Below are positions 35,994 to 44,808 of a DNA stretch of 64,000 nucleotides, piece after piece. The notes under the pieces are model-generated. The model searched no databases and had not been told where the DNA came from. It worked only from the letters and a program-made list of their open reading frames with translations. The stretch covers positions 5,979,501-6,043,500 of the forward strand of contig NZ_JAZHRX010000001.1 of NCBI RefSeq assembly GCF_036924645.1. Reading direction: 5' to 3'. The position numbers and the translations under genes were made by a program. Every line of letters begins with the position of its first letter. Position 1 is the stretch's first letter. Source of the DNA: Bradyrhizobium sp. AZCC 2176 (GTDB taxonomy: Bacteria; Pseudomonadota; Alphaproteobacteria; Rhizobiales; Xanthobacteraceae).

Positions 35994-37169
35994 TTAAGCC
36001 GTCTTTTCGAACAGCTCCCGGCCGATCAGCATGCGGCGGATTTCGCTGGTGCCGGCGCCGATCTCGTAGAGTTTGGCGTCACGCAGCAATCGCCCGGTCG
36101 GGTAGTCGTTGATATAGCCGTTGCCGCCGAGCAACTGGATGGCGTCGAGCGCGCATTGCGTCGCCTTCTCGGCGGCGTAAAGAATGGCGCCCGCCGCGTC
36201 CTCGCGCGTGGTCTCGCCACGGTCGCAGGCTTTGGCCACCGCGTAGACATAGGCGCGCGAGGCATTCATCGTCGTGTACATGTCGGCGATCTTGCCTTGC
36301 ACCAGTTGGAACGTGCCGATCGGCTCGCCGAACTGCTTGCGCTCGTGCACATAGGGCAGCACCACGTCCATGCAGGCCTGCATGATGCCGATCGGCCCCG
36401 CCGCCAGCACCGCGCGCTCGTAGTCGAGGCCCGACATCAGCACGTTGACGCCGCGGCCGACTTCGCTGAGCACGTTTTCTTCCGGCACCTCGCAATCCTC
36501 GAACAGCAGTTCGCAGGTGTCGGAGCCGCGCATGCCGAGCTTGTCGAGCTTCTGTGCGGTGGAAAATCCCTTCATGCCCTTTTCGATGATGAAGGCGGTC
36601 ATGCCGCGCGGGCCGGCATTGGCGTCGGTCTTGGCGTAGACCACCAGCGTATCGGCCTCCGGGCCGTTGGTGATCCACATCTTGTTGCCGTTGAGCACAA
36701 AGCGGTCGCCCTTCTTGTCGGCGCGGGTCTTCATCGACACCACGTCACTGCCGGCGCCAGGCTCCGACATCGCCAGCGAGCCGACATGTTCGCCCGAGAT
36801 CAGTTTTGGCAGGTATTTCCGCTTCTGCGCCTCGCTGCCGTTGCGGCGGATCTGGTTGACGCAGAGGTTGGAATGCGCGCCATAGGACAGACCGACCGCC
36901 GCCGACGCCCGCGACATTTCCTCGAGCGCGATGCAGTGCTCGAGATAGCCCAAACCCGAGCCGCCATACTCCTCCTCGACGGTGATGCCGTGCAGGCCGA
37001 GCGATCCAATTTTGGGCCAGAGATCCCTGGGGAATTGGTTGCTGCGGTCGATTTCGGCGGCGCGCGGCGCGATTTCGTTCTGCGAAAACGCTTGCACCGT
37101 CTCGCGGATCGCATCCGCGGTCTCGCCGAGATCGAAGTTGAGAAGCAGCGTCCGGTTTGAGGCCATCAT
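35994..37169 (-). CDS. liuA: Isovaleryl-CoA dehydrogenase
   Basis: The 391-residue acyl-CoA dehydrogenase contains [17 protein letters not shown] near residue 245, where the Glu matches the catalytic base position characteristic of isovaleryl-CoA dehydrogenases. [15 protein letters not shown] and the C-terminal [26 protein letters not shown] are FAD- and tetramer-contact blocks. It performs the first committed step of isovaleryl-CoA breakdown. It is the first gene of the liu operon. Two consecutive ATGs give the start, and a TetR gene is divergent. Confidence 0.93.
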   Translation of the reverse strand: MMASNRTLLLNFDLGETADAIRETVQAFSQNEIAPRAAEIDRSNQFPRDLWPKIGSLGLHGITVEEEYGGSGLGYLEHCIALEEMSRASAAVGLSYGAHSNLCVNQIRRNGSEAQKRKYLPKLISGEHVGSLAMSEPGAGSDVVSMKTRADKKGDRFVLNGNKMWITNGPEADTLVVYAKTDANAGPRGMTAFIIEKGMKGFSTAQKLDKLGMRGSDTCELLFEDCEVPEENVLSEVGRGVNVLMSGLDYERAVLAAGPIGIMQACMDVVLPYVHERKQFGEPIGTFQLVQGKIADMYTTMNASRAYVYAVAKACDRGETTREDAAGAILYAAEKATQCALDAIQLLGGNGYINDYPTGRLLRDAKLYEIGAGTSEIRRMLIGRELFEKTA

Positions 37170-37192
37170 TTCCCCCGAAATCTTCTGGAATT

Positions 37193-37208
37193 AAACGATC
37201 ATACGTTT
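37193..37208. promoter_or_regulatory. Possible TetR operator in the liuA-tetR intergenic region
   Basis: AAACG-ATCATA-CGTTT is a 5-bp-armed inverted repeat 24 bases from the liuA start, in an otherwise AT-rich 177-base divergent promoter. Position fits autoregulation by the neighbouring TetR protein. Short arms keep this tentative. Confidence 0.4.
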
Positions 37209-37346
37209 TTTTAACTCATCTGCAAGCGGAACCTGCCAGTATTCAAGTAGAGCTACAGACGATTGAAATTTCTATGATTTCATGCCATAATTATACGATC
37301 GCTCGCTCGTTTCCACGGGTTAGCGAACGCCCACTTCAGAGGCCCC

Positions 37347-38015
37347 ATGGCGCGGACGATCGGTTCTCACGGCCCCAAGACGATGGAGGCGATCCGCAAG
37401 GCCGGGCTGCGCCTGATCTTCGAGCACGGCTACGCCGCCATGAGCCTGCGCCAGCTCGCCGCCGAGGTCGGGATCCAGTCGGGCTCACTCTACAACCATA
37501 TCAGCACCAAGCAGGAATTGCTGTTCGAGCTGATACGCGACCACATCAACGAATTGCTGCGCCAGCTCGATCACGCCCTGCAGGGCAAACAGCGGCCGGT
37601 CGACAAGCTCCGCGCTTTTACCGCCTTCCACGTCAGCTATCACATGACCAGGAAGCGCGAGGTCTTCATCGCCAATTCCGAGTTGCGGAGCCTGGAGCCG
37701 AAGAATTACGAGCATATCGTGGCGCTGCGCGGCGCCTATGAGCGGCGGCTGGCGGAAATCCTCTCGGACGGCGTCGCCGAAGGCGAATTCGAAGTCGTGG
37801 ACATCCAGGTGGCGACCTTTGCGATCCTGGCCTTGTTGACCGGCCTCACCACCTGGTACCGACCCGGCGGGCGGCTCACCAAGGGGGCTATCGTCGCCGC
37901 CCACGAAAAGCTGGTGCTGTCGAGCGTCGCCCCCGGTGTGACACCTGATCCAGCGCGAACCAAACCCGCGCCCTCCCCTGATATTACCGCGCCCGCCGGG
38001 CTGGAGCGCCGATGA
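37347..38015 (+). CDS. TetR-family regulator
   Basis: A 222-residue regulator. The N-terminal HTH spans residues 10-60 (LIFEHGYAAMSLRQLAAEVGIQSGSLYNHISTKQELL), the canonical TetR form. A helical ligand domain follows (TAFHVSYHMTRKREVFI, FAILALLTGLTTWY). It is divergent from the isovaleryl-CoA operon and likely represses it. Its stop overlaps the Lrp/AsnC gene ATG. Confidence 0.88.
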   Translation: MARTIGSHGPKTMEAIRKAGLRLIFEHGYAAMSLRQLAAEVGIQSGSLYNHISTKQELLFELIRDHINELLRQLDHALQGKQRPVDKLRAFTAFHVSYHMTRKREVFIANSELRSLEPKNYEHIVALRGAYERRLAEILSDGVAEGEFEVVDIQVATFAILALLTGLTTWYRPGGRLTKGAIVAAHEKLVLSSVAPGVTPDPARTKPAPSPDITAPAGLERR

Positions 38016-38518
38016 TGCCTACGACGGAACGCCCCCTCCTCGACGACATCGACCTGAAGATACTGTCCGAGCTGCAAAGGGATGGACGTATCCGCAACAA
38101 CGAACTGGCGGAGCGGGTCGGCCTTTCGGAGCCGCCATGCCGGCGGCGCGTTCGCGCGCTCCGCGAGCGCGGCTATGTCAGCGCCATTAGGGCGACGCTC
38201 GACGAAACGCTGCTCGGCTACGAAGTCATCTCCTTTGTTTTGATCCAGTTGCAGAGCCAGGCCCAGGCGCCGCTGCAGGCGTTCGAAAAGTCGATCGCGG
38301 GGGTGCCGCTCGTGCTGCAGAGCTGGCGGATTTCGGGCGACGCCGACTATCTGCTCAAATGCGTGGCGCGAAACGTCGAGGGTATGCACCAGCAGCTTCT
38401 GCAGTTTTCCGCGATGCCCGAAGTCCGCAACATCAGAACTTTTCCGGTGCTCGGCGTCGCCAAGGATACGCCGTTGCCGATCCCCAACTATCCGGCAGCA
38501 TCCGACCTGGCGCAGTAG
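38012..38518 (+). CDS. Lrp/AsnC-family regulator
   Basis: The 168-residue protein has an N-terminal AsnC-type HTH (LDDIDLKILSELQRDGRIRNNELAERVGLSEPPCRRRVRAL) and a RAM ligand domain (residues 70-150, GYEVISFVLIQLQ...). Lrp-type proteins sense amino acids such as leucine or branched-chain derivatives. The coupling (ATGA) to the TetR gene beside a leucine-catabolic operon suggests a joint control circuit. Confidence 0.88.
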   Translation: MMPTTERPLLDDIDLKILSELQRDGRIRNNELAERVGLSEPPCRRRVRALRERGYVSAIRATLDETLLGYEVISFVLIQLQSQAQAPLQAFEKSIAGVPLVLQSWRISGDADYLLKCVARNVEGMHQQLLQFSAMPEVRNIRTFPVLGVAKDTPLPIPNYPAASDLAQ

Positions 38519-38575
38519 CCCCACCCCCACCCGCAACTCCCCGCCTCGAGCGACCGGGAAGCGCCGCTCAGGCCT

Positions 38576-38881
38576 CTAATGCGTCCAGGGTTCGACGCGC
38601 TTGAAGGCGAAATTATCGGCGTAGGCGGCCGGCCGGCGCACCGAATCCTTGGGCTCGATCACCTGATAGGCAATGCCCTTGCGCTCGCAATAGGCGATCG
38701 CGTCTTCCTTGGTGTCGAATTGCAGCGTGAGCTGCTGCTTCATGTCGCCCGACGAGGTCCAGCCCATCAGGGGCTCGACCGCCCGCGGCTGCTCGGGCTC
38801 ATAATCGAGCTGCCATTCCCGGGCCTGGGCCCTGCCCGATTGCATCGCGTTTTTGGCGGGCTTAAAAATGCGTGCGGTCAT
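38576..38881 (-). CDS. ETC complex I subunit (NDUFS4/NdufS4-like)
   Basis: The 101-residue protein matches the ETC_C1_NDUFA4 family. It has MTARIFKPAKNAMQSGRA at the start, LMGWTSSGDMKQQLTLQFDT near the middle, and EDAIAYCERKGIAYQV with the closing PAAYADNFAF. This accessory subunit stabilises NADH dehydrogenase in alphaproteobacteria. The ATG at 38881 gives the family start. It is monocistronic and convergent with the Lrp gene. Confidence 0.9.
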   Translation of the reverse strand: MTARIFKPAKNAMQSGRAQAREWQLDYEPEQPRAVEPLMGWTSSGDMKQQLTLQFDTKEDAIAYCERKGIAYQVIEPKDSVRRPAAYADNFAFKRVEPWTH

Positions 38882-39111
38882 GGATGGTCGGGTCCTTAAG
38901 TGTATGCGACATGGTAGCGGTTGGTGGAAACAGCCGGGATAGTATAGACACACCTTTCAGGAATTGATCGGTGATTCCGTAAAACCCGGATGTACCATTT
39001 CCGTACCGGTATAGTCATTATGCCGTACTGTGACAATCTAGGGCTATCCGGCGCCCGGGACACCGTCTTGCGGCGCCATCTTCCCGAAAGCCTCACTGTG
39101 AAGCGGCATCC

Positions 39112-40257
39112 ATGAAAATCAACGCCACCCTGCCCGACAAAGGACGCGACCTCCGGCTCGACCTGTTTCGCGGGGTCGCGAACTGGGCGATCTATCTGGA
39201 CCATATTCCCGACAATGTCGTGAACTGGATCACCACGCGCAATTACGGGTTTAGCGACGCGGCCGACCTGTTCGTTTTCATTTCCGGCTATACCGCCTCT
39301 TTCGTCTACGCCCGGATGATGCTGGAGCGCGGCTTTATCGTCGGCGCGACGCGGCTGACCAAGCGGGTCTGGCAGCTCTATGTCGCCCACATCATCCTGT
39401 TCGTGATCTATATCGCCTCGATCAGCTATCTGGCGCTGCGCTTCGGCGATTCCCAACTGGTCAACGACTTCAACGTCGTCGGCCTGATCGACAACGCGAC
39501 CGAAACGCTGCGGCAAGGCCTGTTCCTGAAGTTCAAGCCGGTCAATCTCGACGTGCTGCCGCTCTACATCGTGCTGATGGGACTGTTCCCGCCGGTGCTG
39601 TGGATCATGCTGCGCCAGCCCAACTGGACCATGCTGGCCGCGATCGCGCTGTGGCTGGTGTCGCGGCAGACCGGCTGGAACCTGCCCGCCTACCCCCAGG
39701 GGACCTGGTACTTCAACCCGTTCGCCTGGCAGGTGCTGTTCGTGTTCGGCGCATGGTGCGCGCTCGGCGGCGCCCGCAAGAACCTGCACATCATCAATTC
39801 GCCGATTACGCTGTATTTCTGCATCGCCTACATGATCCTGGCGCTGGTCATGACCATGGCCGGCAAGTTTCCGGCGTTCGGCGAAATGTTCCCGCAGTGG
39901 CTGTATTCGACGTTCAACCCGAACGACAAGACCAACCTCGCGCCCTATCGCTTCCTGCACTTCGTAGTGATCGTGATCCTCGTCATCCGTTTCGTGCCGA
40001 AGGAATGGCCGGGCCTGGAATGGAAGATTTTCGATCCGCTGGTCGTTTGCGGCCAGCAGTCACTGGCCGTGTTCTGCGTCGGCGTGTTCCTGTCGTTCGT
40101 CGGGCATTTCGAACTGTCGATGAGCTCAGGCTCGCTGTTCGCGCAGATCTTCGTCAGCGTGACCGGCATCGCCATCATGACCATCGTCGCCTATTACATT
40201 TCCTGGTCGAAGCGGCAGGACAAGCCGCTCAAGCCCACGGCGCCGAAAGCCGCTTGA
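39112..40257 (+). CDS. opgC: OpgC-domain acyltransferase-like membrane protein
   Basis: A 381-residue membrane protein of about ten hydrophobic segments matching OpgC (osmoregulated periplasmic glucan succinyltransferase). The DLRLDLFRGVANWAIYLDHIPDNVVNW head carries the conserved Asp/Arg/His, and SDAADLFVFISGYTASFVY follows. The C-terminus ends with a basic tail (KPLKPTAPKAA). It probably transfers acyl groups to periplasmic glucans. It is convergent with the carbamoyltransferase and separated from it by a hairpin. Confidence 0.85.
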   Translation: MKINATLPDKGRDLRLDLFRGVANWAIYLDHIPDNVVNWITTRNYGFSDAADLFVFISGYTASFVYARMMLERGFIVGATRLTKRVWQLYVAHIILFVIYIASISYLALRFGDSQLVNDFNVVGLIDNATETLRQGLFLKFKPVNLDVLPLYIVLMGLFPPVLWIMLRQPNWTMLAAIALWLVSRQTGWNLPAYPQGTWYFNPFAWQVLFVFGAWCALGGARKNLHIINSPITLYFCIAYMILALVMTMAGKFPAFGEMFPQWLYSTFNPNDKTNLAPYRFLHFVVIVILVIRFVPKEWPGLEWKIFDPLVVCGQQSLAVFCVGVFLSFVGHFELSMSSGSLFAQIFVSVTGIAIMTIVAYYISWSKRQDKPLKPTAPKAA

Positions 40258-40273
40258 GCGGCTCCCGGCCTCG

Positions 40274-40296
40274 GCAGCCGGCTTCAGGCCGGCTGC
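40274..40296. terminator. Hairpin between convergent genes
   Basis: GCAGCCGGC (40274-40282) and GCCGGCTGC (40288-40296) form a 9-bp perfect stem with a 5-base loop between opgC and the convergent carbamoyltransferase, including the latter's last codons. There is no T-run, so termination is only a possibility. Confidence 0.35.
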
Positions 40297-42095
40297 GCGG
40301 TCGAGGCCACCAGCATCCGCACGTCGGCGTAGATATTGACCAGCGGCGCGACCACCTTGTGCATCGTCGTCTTCGACACGATCGTGTCGTGCATGACCAG
40401 ATGATCGACGCCCGTGGTCAGAAAGCAGTTCACCGCATCCTGCGGTGTTTCCACGATCGGTTCGCCCTTGATGTTGAATGAGGTGTTGATCAGCACGGGA
40501 ACGCCGGTCAGCGCCTCGAATTCCTTCAGCAGGCGATAAAGCATCGGATTGGTTTCCTCGCGCACGGTCTGCACCCGCGCGGTACCGTCGACATGCACGA
40601 TCGCCGGGATCTTGTCGCGCCACTCGGGGCGCACCGGCTTGGCGATCAGCATGAACGGCGAATCCTCCTCGCCTTCGAAGATTTCCGTCATGCGCTCGGC
40701 CAGCACGATCGGCGCGAAGGGGCGGAACGCCTGCCGGTGCTTGACGCGGCTGTTGAGGATATCCTTCATCCCGGGCTTGCGTGGATCTGCGATCAGGCTG
40801 CGGTTACCGAGCGCGCGCGGTCCGAATTCCGACCGGTCCTGAAACCAGCCGATCACCTTCTGGTCGGCGAGCAGCTTTGCGGTGTCTCGGCAGACATTGT
40901 CGCTGCGCTTTGCCTCGACCTGGATCCGCACCAGAAATTTCTTCAATTCCGCCGCGGCCTCTTGATCGCTGTAGCGTTTGCCGACATAGGAATGGTCCAT
41001 CACGAAGTTGCGGCGCTGCTTCAGGATTTCGAGCCAGCCGTAATAGGCGCAGCCGATGGCGATACCGTCATCACCGGCCGCGGGCTGAATCCAGACGTTC
41101 TCAAATCCGGCTTCACGGGCGACCCGCCCATTCGCGACGCAATTCAGCGCGACGCCGCCGGCCATACAGAGGTTCTTCGCGCCGGTGGTTTCACGCAGCC
41201 AGCGGGCGCGGGCGAGCAGCACATTTTCGGTGTCGTCCTGCGTGCGCCAGGCGAGATCTTCCCAGTGCCGCATCGCGGGGCTCTTTTCCCAATTGCTGCC
41301 GGGTTCGAATACGTAAGGCTGTTTGAAGTCGGCGGTCCAGTGCGGCACGTGCAGCTTGCCGTCGTTCAGTTCGAGCAGATGCTTGACCTGGTCGCGGCGG
41401 CCATAGGGCGCCAGCCCCATCAGCTCGCCGCATTTGTTCCAGTCGCCGAAAATGTAGGTGGAGGCGCGGCTGTAGAGCGCACCGAGCCCGGGCATGGTGT
41501 AGAATTCGTCGCTGAGGAAGCCGCGGTCCGGCTCCATCCAGACCTTTTTGACGCATTCCAGCGTCGTGCCGCTGAACTTGTAGTAACTCTCCGATTCGCG
41601 TGCGAGCGGCGTCGCCGTGTCGCTGGCAGGAAACGATTCCATGACGTCGGATCGGTAGCTGCCGACGCCGTCGACGATCATCACGACGCCATCCTCGAAC
41701 GGCGACACCGCGAACGCGCTGTAGGCGTGCGCGAGGTGATGGGAGATCGTCACCACCTTGTCCGAATGCTTCAGATAGAGCGGATGCTTGGCCGCGTCGC
41801 CGCGCTCGAACTCCGGGAGAAAGCCCGGCGCATCGAAATAGACCAGCCGCTCCTCCATTTCCTGAACCGGCAGGATGTAGCAATTGCGAACCACCAGATC
41901 GACGTCGTCGAGCGTAATGCCTTCGGCCTCGAGACAATAGTCGATCACTTCCTTGTAGAAGCCGGAGGCGTGCTTGGCCCGCGTGATCCGCTCCTTGGCG
42001 ATCGCAAACGCGATGGCGCCGTCGCGCAACAGGCAGGCGCTGACATCATGGTCATAGGTGTTCAGACCAAGGACATAAGTGTGTTTTTTTGGCAT
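40284..42095 (-). CDS. Carbamoyltransferase, NodU/CmcH/TobZ family
   Basis: A 603-residue enzyme. The N-terminal Kae1-like domain has LGLNTYDHDVSACLL and the SHHLAHAYSAF motif near residue 119; the HxxxH residues bind metal. Glycine-rich DGVGSYRSD and MAGGVALNCVANGR blocks follow. A YrdC-like C-terminal part has EFGPRALGNRSLIADPR and INTSFNIKGEPIVETP. The family carbamoylates sugars or antibiotics, as NodU does for nod factors. No nod genes are in view, so the acceptor may be a surface polysaccharide. The length is normal. Confidence 0.9.
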   Translation of the reverse strand: MPKKHTYVLGLNTYDHDVSACLLRDGAIAFAIAKERITRAKHASGFYKEVIDYCLEAEGITLDDVDLVVRNCYILPVQEMEERLVYFDAPGFLPEFERGDAAKHPLYLKHSDKVVTISHHLAHAYSAFAVSPFEDGVVMIVDGVGSYRSDVMESFPASDTATPLARESESYYKFSGTTLECVKKVWMEPDRGFLSDEFYTMPGLGALYSRASTYIFGDWNKCGELMGLAPYGRRDQVKHLLELNDGKLHVPHWTADFKQPYVFEPGSNWEKSPAMRHWEDLAWRTQDDTENVLLARARWLRETTGAKNLCMAGGVALNCVANGRVAREAGFENVWIQPAAGDDGIAIGCAYYGWLEILKQRRNFVMDHSYVGKRYSDQEAAAELKKFLVRIQVEAKRSDNVCRDTAKLLADQKVIGWFQDRSEFGPRALGNRSLIADPRKPGMKDILNSRVKHRQAFRPFAPIVLAERMTEIFEGEEDSPFMLIAKPVRPEWRDKIPAIVHVDGTARVQTVREETNPMLYRLLKEFEALTGVPVLINTSFNIKGEPIVETPQDAVNCFLTTGVDHLVMHDTIVSKTTMHKVVAPLVNIYADVRMLVASTAQPA

Positions 42096-42433
42096 GGGTA
42101 CTCGTCAGGAGAGGATCGTCTTGCGCTGAAAAATGGAGATCATGTCGACATCAAGTTGTTGGCGTGGCCTTGCGGATTTTTTTCGTTCAAGGTTCTGCAG
42201 TGCACAATCCCAAGTGTTCATCCAATATTCAGGAAGATGAATGCGCGCCGCAGGAATCCGCAGCAAAACCCACCGTAACTTGACCTTACTTCCCCTTCTC
42301 AATAAAGTCCCAAGAGCTCGAAAGAACCTTGTGAAAATATTGTGTTAGCGCATCTGAACTGAAAACTGTCTCGCGCGTCTTAGTGAGATAGTGGCGAGGT
42401 CCAGATGTTTGGAAGTGACCGGGAGATTCTCGA
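42096..42433. other. Intergenic region upstream of the carbamoyltransferase and the Gly/Arg-rich gene
   Basis: About 340 bases between divergent genes, noticeably AT-rich for the window. It presumably holds both promoters. I see no gene, repeat or hairpin. Confidence 0.45.
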
Positions 42434-42724
42434 ATGGCTAAACGCTACAATATCCTGACCCGCTGTCTTGCAGCGCTGGCTTTGTTCTTCGTCTACTTCA
42501 TCAGCACGTCTGCTGTCCTGGTAGGCGCGACGACCTCGCCGGCACAGGCGCAGCGTGGCAGGGGTTATGGCCGTGGCTTCTATGGTGGGCGAGGCTATGG
42601 CAGAGGTTATGGCAGAGGCTGGGGCCGCGGGCGCGGCTATGGCTTCTATGGCGGCCCCGTTGTCGTCGCCCCGGGTCCGCGCTGCTGGTGGACACCCTAT
42701 GGCGTTCGCCGCTGCCGCTGGTGA
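42434..42724 (+). CDS. Small exported Gly/Arg/Tyr-rich protein
   Basis: The 96-residue product has a signal-anchor-like segment (AALALFFVYFISTSAVLVGA). A GYGRG/GRGYG-rich middle (residues 41-70) follows, and a Pro/Trp/Cys tail (GPRCWWTPYGVRRCRW) ends it. A strong terminator follows at 42771. Similar GYGRG-rich exported proteins occur in Bradyrhizobium without known function. Confidence 0.65.
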   Translation: MAKRYNILTRCLAALALFFVYFISTSAVLVGATTSPAQAQRGRGYGRGFYGGRGYGRGYGRGWGRGRGYGFYGGPVVVAPGPRCWWTPYGVRRCRW

Positions 42725-42770
42725 CATAGGCTTGATCGCCGTCGCATAACGCGACCGCAAATACAACCAG

Positions 42771-42797
42771 GCGTGCCGGGCAACCGGCGCGCTTTTT
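42771..42797 (+). terminator. Intrinsic terminator after the Gly/Arg-rich gene
   Basis: GCGTGCCGG (42771-42779), tetraloop GCAA and CCGGCGCGC (42784-42792) form a 9-bp stem with one G-T wobble. A T5-C-T5 tract follows at 42793-42803. Confidence 0.8.
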
Positions 42798-42846
42798 CTT
42801 TTTGGCGAGTCGACTCCGCGGGCGACGGCGCTCGCCTGCTGCCAAC

Positions 42847-43944
42847 TCAGCTTGCCAGCCGCGGGATCAGCTTGAGCGCATTGCCGCGTTCGATCGACGT
42901 GATCTGTTCGTCCGTGAACACGCCCGCCTCGCGCAAGCCCTTCACGTGATCGATGCCGGTGCGGTACGGAAAATCCGTTCCGAACACGATCTGCGACGGC
43001 GGAATGATCGCCGCCAGCGCCGACATCGCGCCGCGGTTGGAGGTCTGCGCGGTGTCGTAGAAGAAACGCGTCAGCTCGGTGAGCGTGCCGTCGGGCACCG
43101 TCTCCTTGGCCTTCGGCGCCAGCAGCGGATGGCGGACGAAGCGCTCGATCAGGAATGGCATCGTCCCGCCTGCATGCGAGAAGATCCAGCGTATTTCGGG
43201 AAACCGCCGCGCATTGCCGGAGAACACGATGTCAGCGATGGTGCGCGTCGTGTCGGTGCCGAACTCGATCATGACCGGCGGCTGCGTCGGCGCGAGGTTC
43301 ACGCAGCAATTGGCCGCCGTCGGATGGGTGTAGACCAGCGCCTTGCGGCGATTGAGCTCCTCCATGACAGGCAGGAATAATGGATCGCCAAGCCATCTGT
43401 CGCCGTAGCTCGTCATCAAGGCGATGCCGTCGGCCTTGAGGGTATCGAGCGCATAGGTCAGTTCGCGCAGGCTGCCTTCAGCATCGGTGAGCGGCAGCAT
43501 CGCGAAATTGCCGAAGCGTCCGGGATAATCCGCGACCAGTTTTGCGCCATACTCATTCGACTCGCGGCAGAGCTTTCGCGCTGTGTCGCCCTTGGTGAAA
43601 TTGACCGCAGGCGTGGTGACGGAAAGCATTGCGGTGGCGATGCCGGCCTTGTCCATGTCAGCCAGCGATTTCTCGATACTCCAGTTCTTCATCAGGGGAT
43701 CGCCGAAGCCGCTGTCGTTCGACGCGGTCACATAGGTTGGCGGCGACAGATGATGATGAACGTCGATCCGGAACGGTTTTGTGTCGGCGGGTTGCGCCCC
43801 TGCCCGATCTTGCCCCATGGCCGCTGACATCACCAGCGCGCCGGCGCCGAGCATGAAACCGCGCCGGCTGGGCGTGGAGCGCGACGCGCTTGATGGACCA
43901 CAGCAGAAGCATCCCCGCAATCGCGGTGCGCGCAAATCCGTCAT
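42847..43944 (-). CDS. Exported amidohydrolase (amidohydrolase_2/ACMSD-like)
   Basis: A 365-residue metal-dependent hydrolase or decarboxylase. The twin-arginine signal SRRGFMLGAG sits near residue 27, so it is likely exported folded. The catalytic domain opens with IDVHHHLSPPTY (metal HxH), with FSHAGGTMPFL supplying a His and FGTDFPY the metal Asp. This layout fits amidohydrolase_2 proteins such as 2-amino-3-carboxymuconate semialdehyde decarboxylase-like enzymes. It is the third gene of a minus-strand catabolic set. The ATG at 43944 was chosen; the frame reaches 44010. Confidence 0.85.
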   Translation of the reverse strand: MTDLRAPRLRGCFCCGPSSASRSTPSRRGFMLGAGALVMSAAMGQDRAGAQPADTKPFRIDVHHHLSPPTYVTASNDSGFGDPLMKNWSIEKSLADMDKAGIATAMLSVTTPAVNFTKGDTARKLCRESNEYGAKLVADYPGRFGNFAMLPLTDAEGSLRELTYALDTLKADGIALMTSYGDRWLGDPLFLPVMEELNRRKALVYTHPTAANCCVNLAPTQPPVMIEFGTDTTRTIADIVFSGNARRFPEIRWIFSHAGGTMPFLIERFVRHPLLAPKAKETVPDGTLTELTRFFYDTAQTSNRGAMSALAAIIPPSQIVFGTDFPYRTGIDHVKGLREAGVFTDEQITSIERGNALKLIPRLAS

Positions 43945-43984
43945 TCGTTTTCTCCCGGTTTTTGTTTTTTGTTGCGTACAGCCT

Positions 43985-44761
43985 TCAGCCGTCGAGAATG
44001 GCGACCGCACGGGTCCATCCTGCGGATGCCCGCTCGATCTTCACCGGGAAGCACGACACCGTGAAGCCGGTCGACGGCAGTTGCTCGAGATTGTGCAGTT
44101 TTTCGATGTGGCAATAGCCGATATGGCGTCCGGCTTTGTGCCCTTCCCAGATCAGGCTGGCGTCCCTGGTCTCGGCGTATTTCTTCGCCGTGTAGACGAA
44201 CGGCGCATCCCAGCTCCAGCCATCGATGCCGGTCAGCCGCACGCCACGCTCCAACAGATACATCGTCGCCTCGTAGCCCATGCCGCAGCCGGAGGTGACG
44301 TAATCGGGCCTGCCATATTTGACGCCGGCGCTGGTGTTGACCACGACGATCTCCAGCGGCGACAGCGTATGGCCGATACGCTTCAGTTCAGCTTCGACAT
44401 CCTTGGCGGTGGCGACATAGCCGTCCGGCAAATGCCGGAAGTCGAGCTTCACACCCGGCTGGAAACACCATTCCAGCGGCACCTCGTCGATGGTCCAAGA
44501 ACGCTCGCCGCGATTCATGGTGGGATGGAAGTGCCATGGCGCGTCCAGATGCGTGCCGTTGTGGGTGGAGAGCGATACCTGCTCCACCGCCCAGCCCTGG
44601 CCATCAGGCAGATCTTCCGCCTTCAGCCCATCGAAGAACTGCAGCATGCGCGGCAGGCCCTGCTGGTGATCGATATACTGGATGGTGGGGTGATTGCCGG
44701 GTGGATCGGCCGGCACGTCGTTTTGCAGGGGAACGGAGATATCGATCAACTTGCGCGCCAT
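43985..44761 (-). CDS. Cyclase-family (kynurenine-formamidase-like) hydrolase
   Basis: A 258-residue member of the putative cyclase family (PF04199). The metal motif HNGTHLDAPWHF near residue 67 corresponds to HxGTHxDxPxH. The family includes kynurenine formamidase and other amide/ester hydrolases. Here the neighbouring FAH-family and amidohydrolase genes suggest opening or deformylating an aromatic or lactam-like compound. The ATG at 44761 follows a weak Shine-Dalgarno. It lies 47 bases downstream of the FAH gene. Confidence 0.85.
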   Translation of the reverse strand: MARKLIDISVPLQNDVPADPPGNHPTIQYIDHQQGLPRMLQFFDGLKAEDLPDGQGWAVEQVSLSTHNGTHLDAPWHFHPTMNRGERSWTIDEVPLEWCFQPGVKLDFRHLPDGYVATAKDVEAELKRIGHTLSPLEIVVVNTSAGVKYGRPDYVTSGCGMGYEATMYLLERGVRLTGIDGWSWDAPFVYTAKKYAETRDASLIWEGHKAGRHIGYCHIEKLHNLEQLPSTGFTVSCFPVKIERASAGWTRAVAILDG

Positions 44762-44808
44762 GGTGTTTCCTCAGCTTAATGTTCTTTTGTAACGTCGCCA
44801 AAAGCAGA

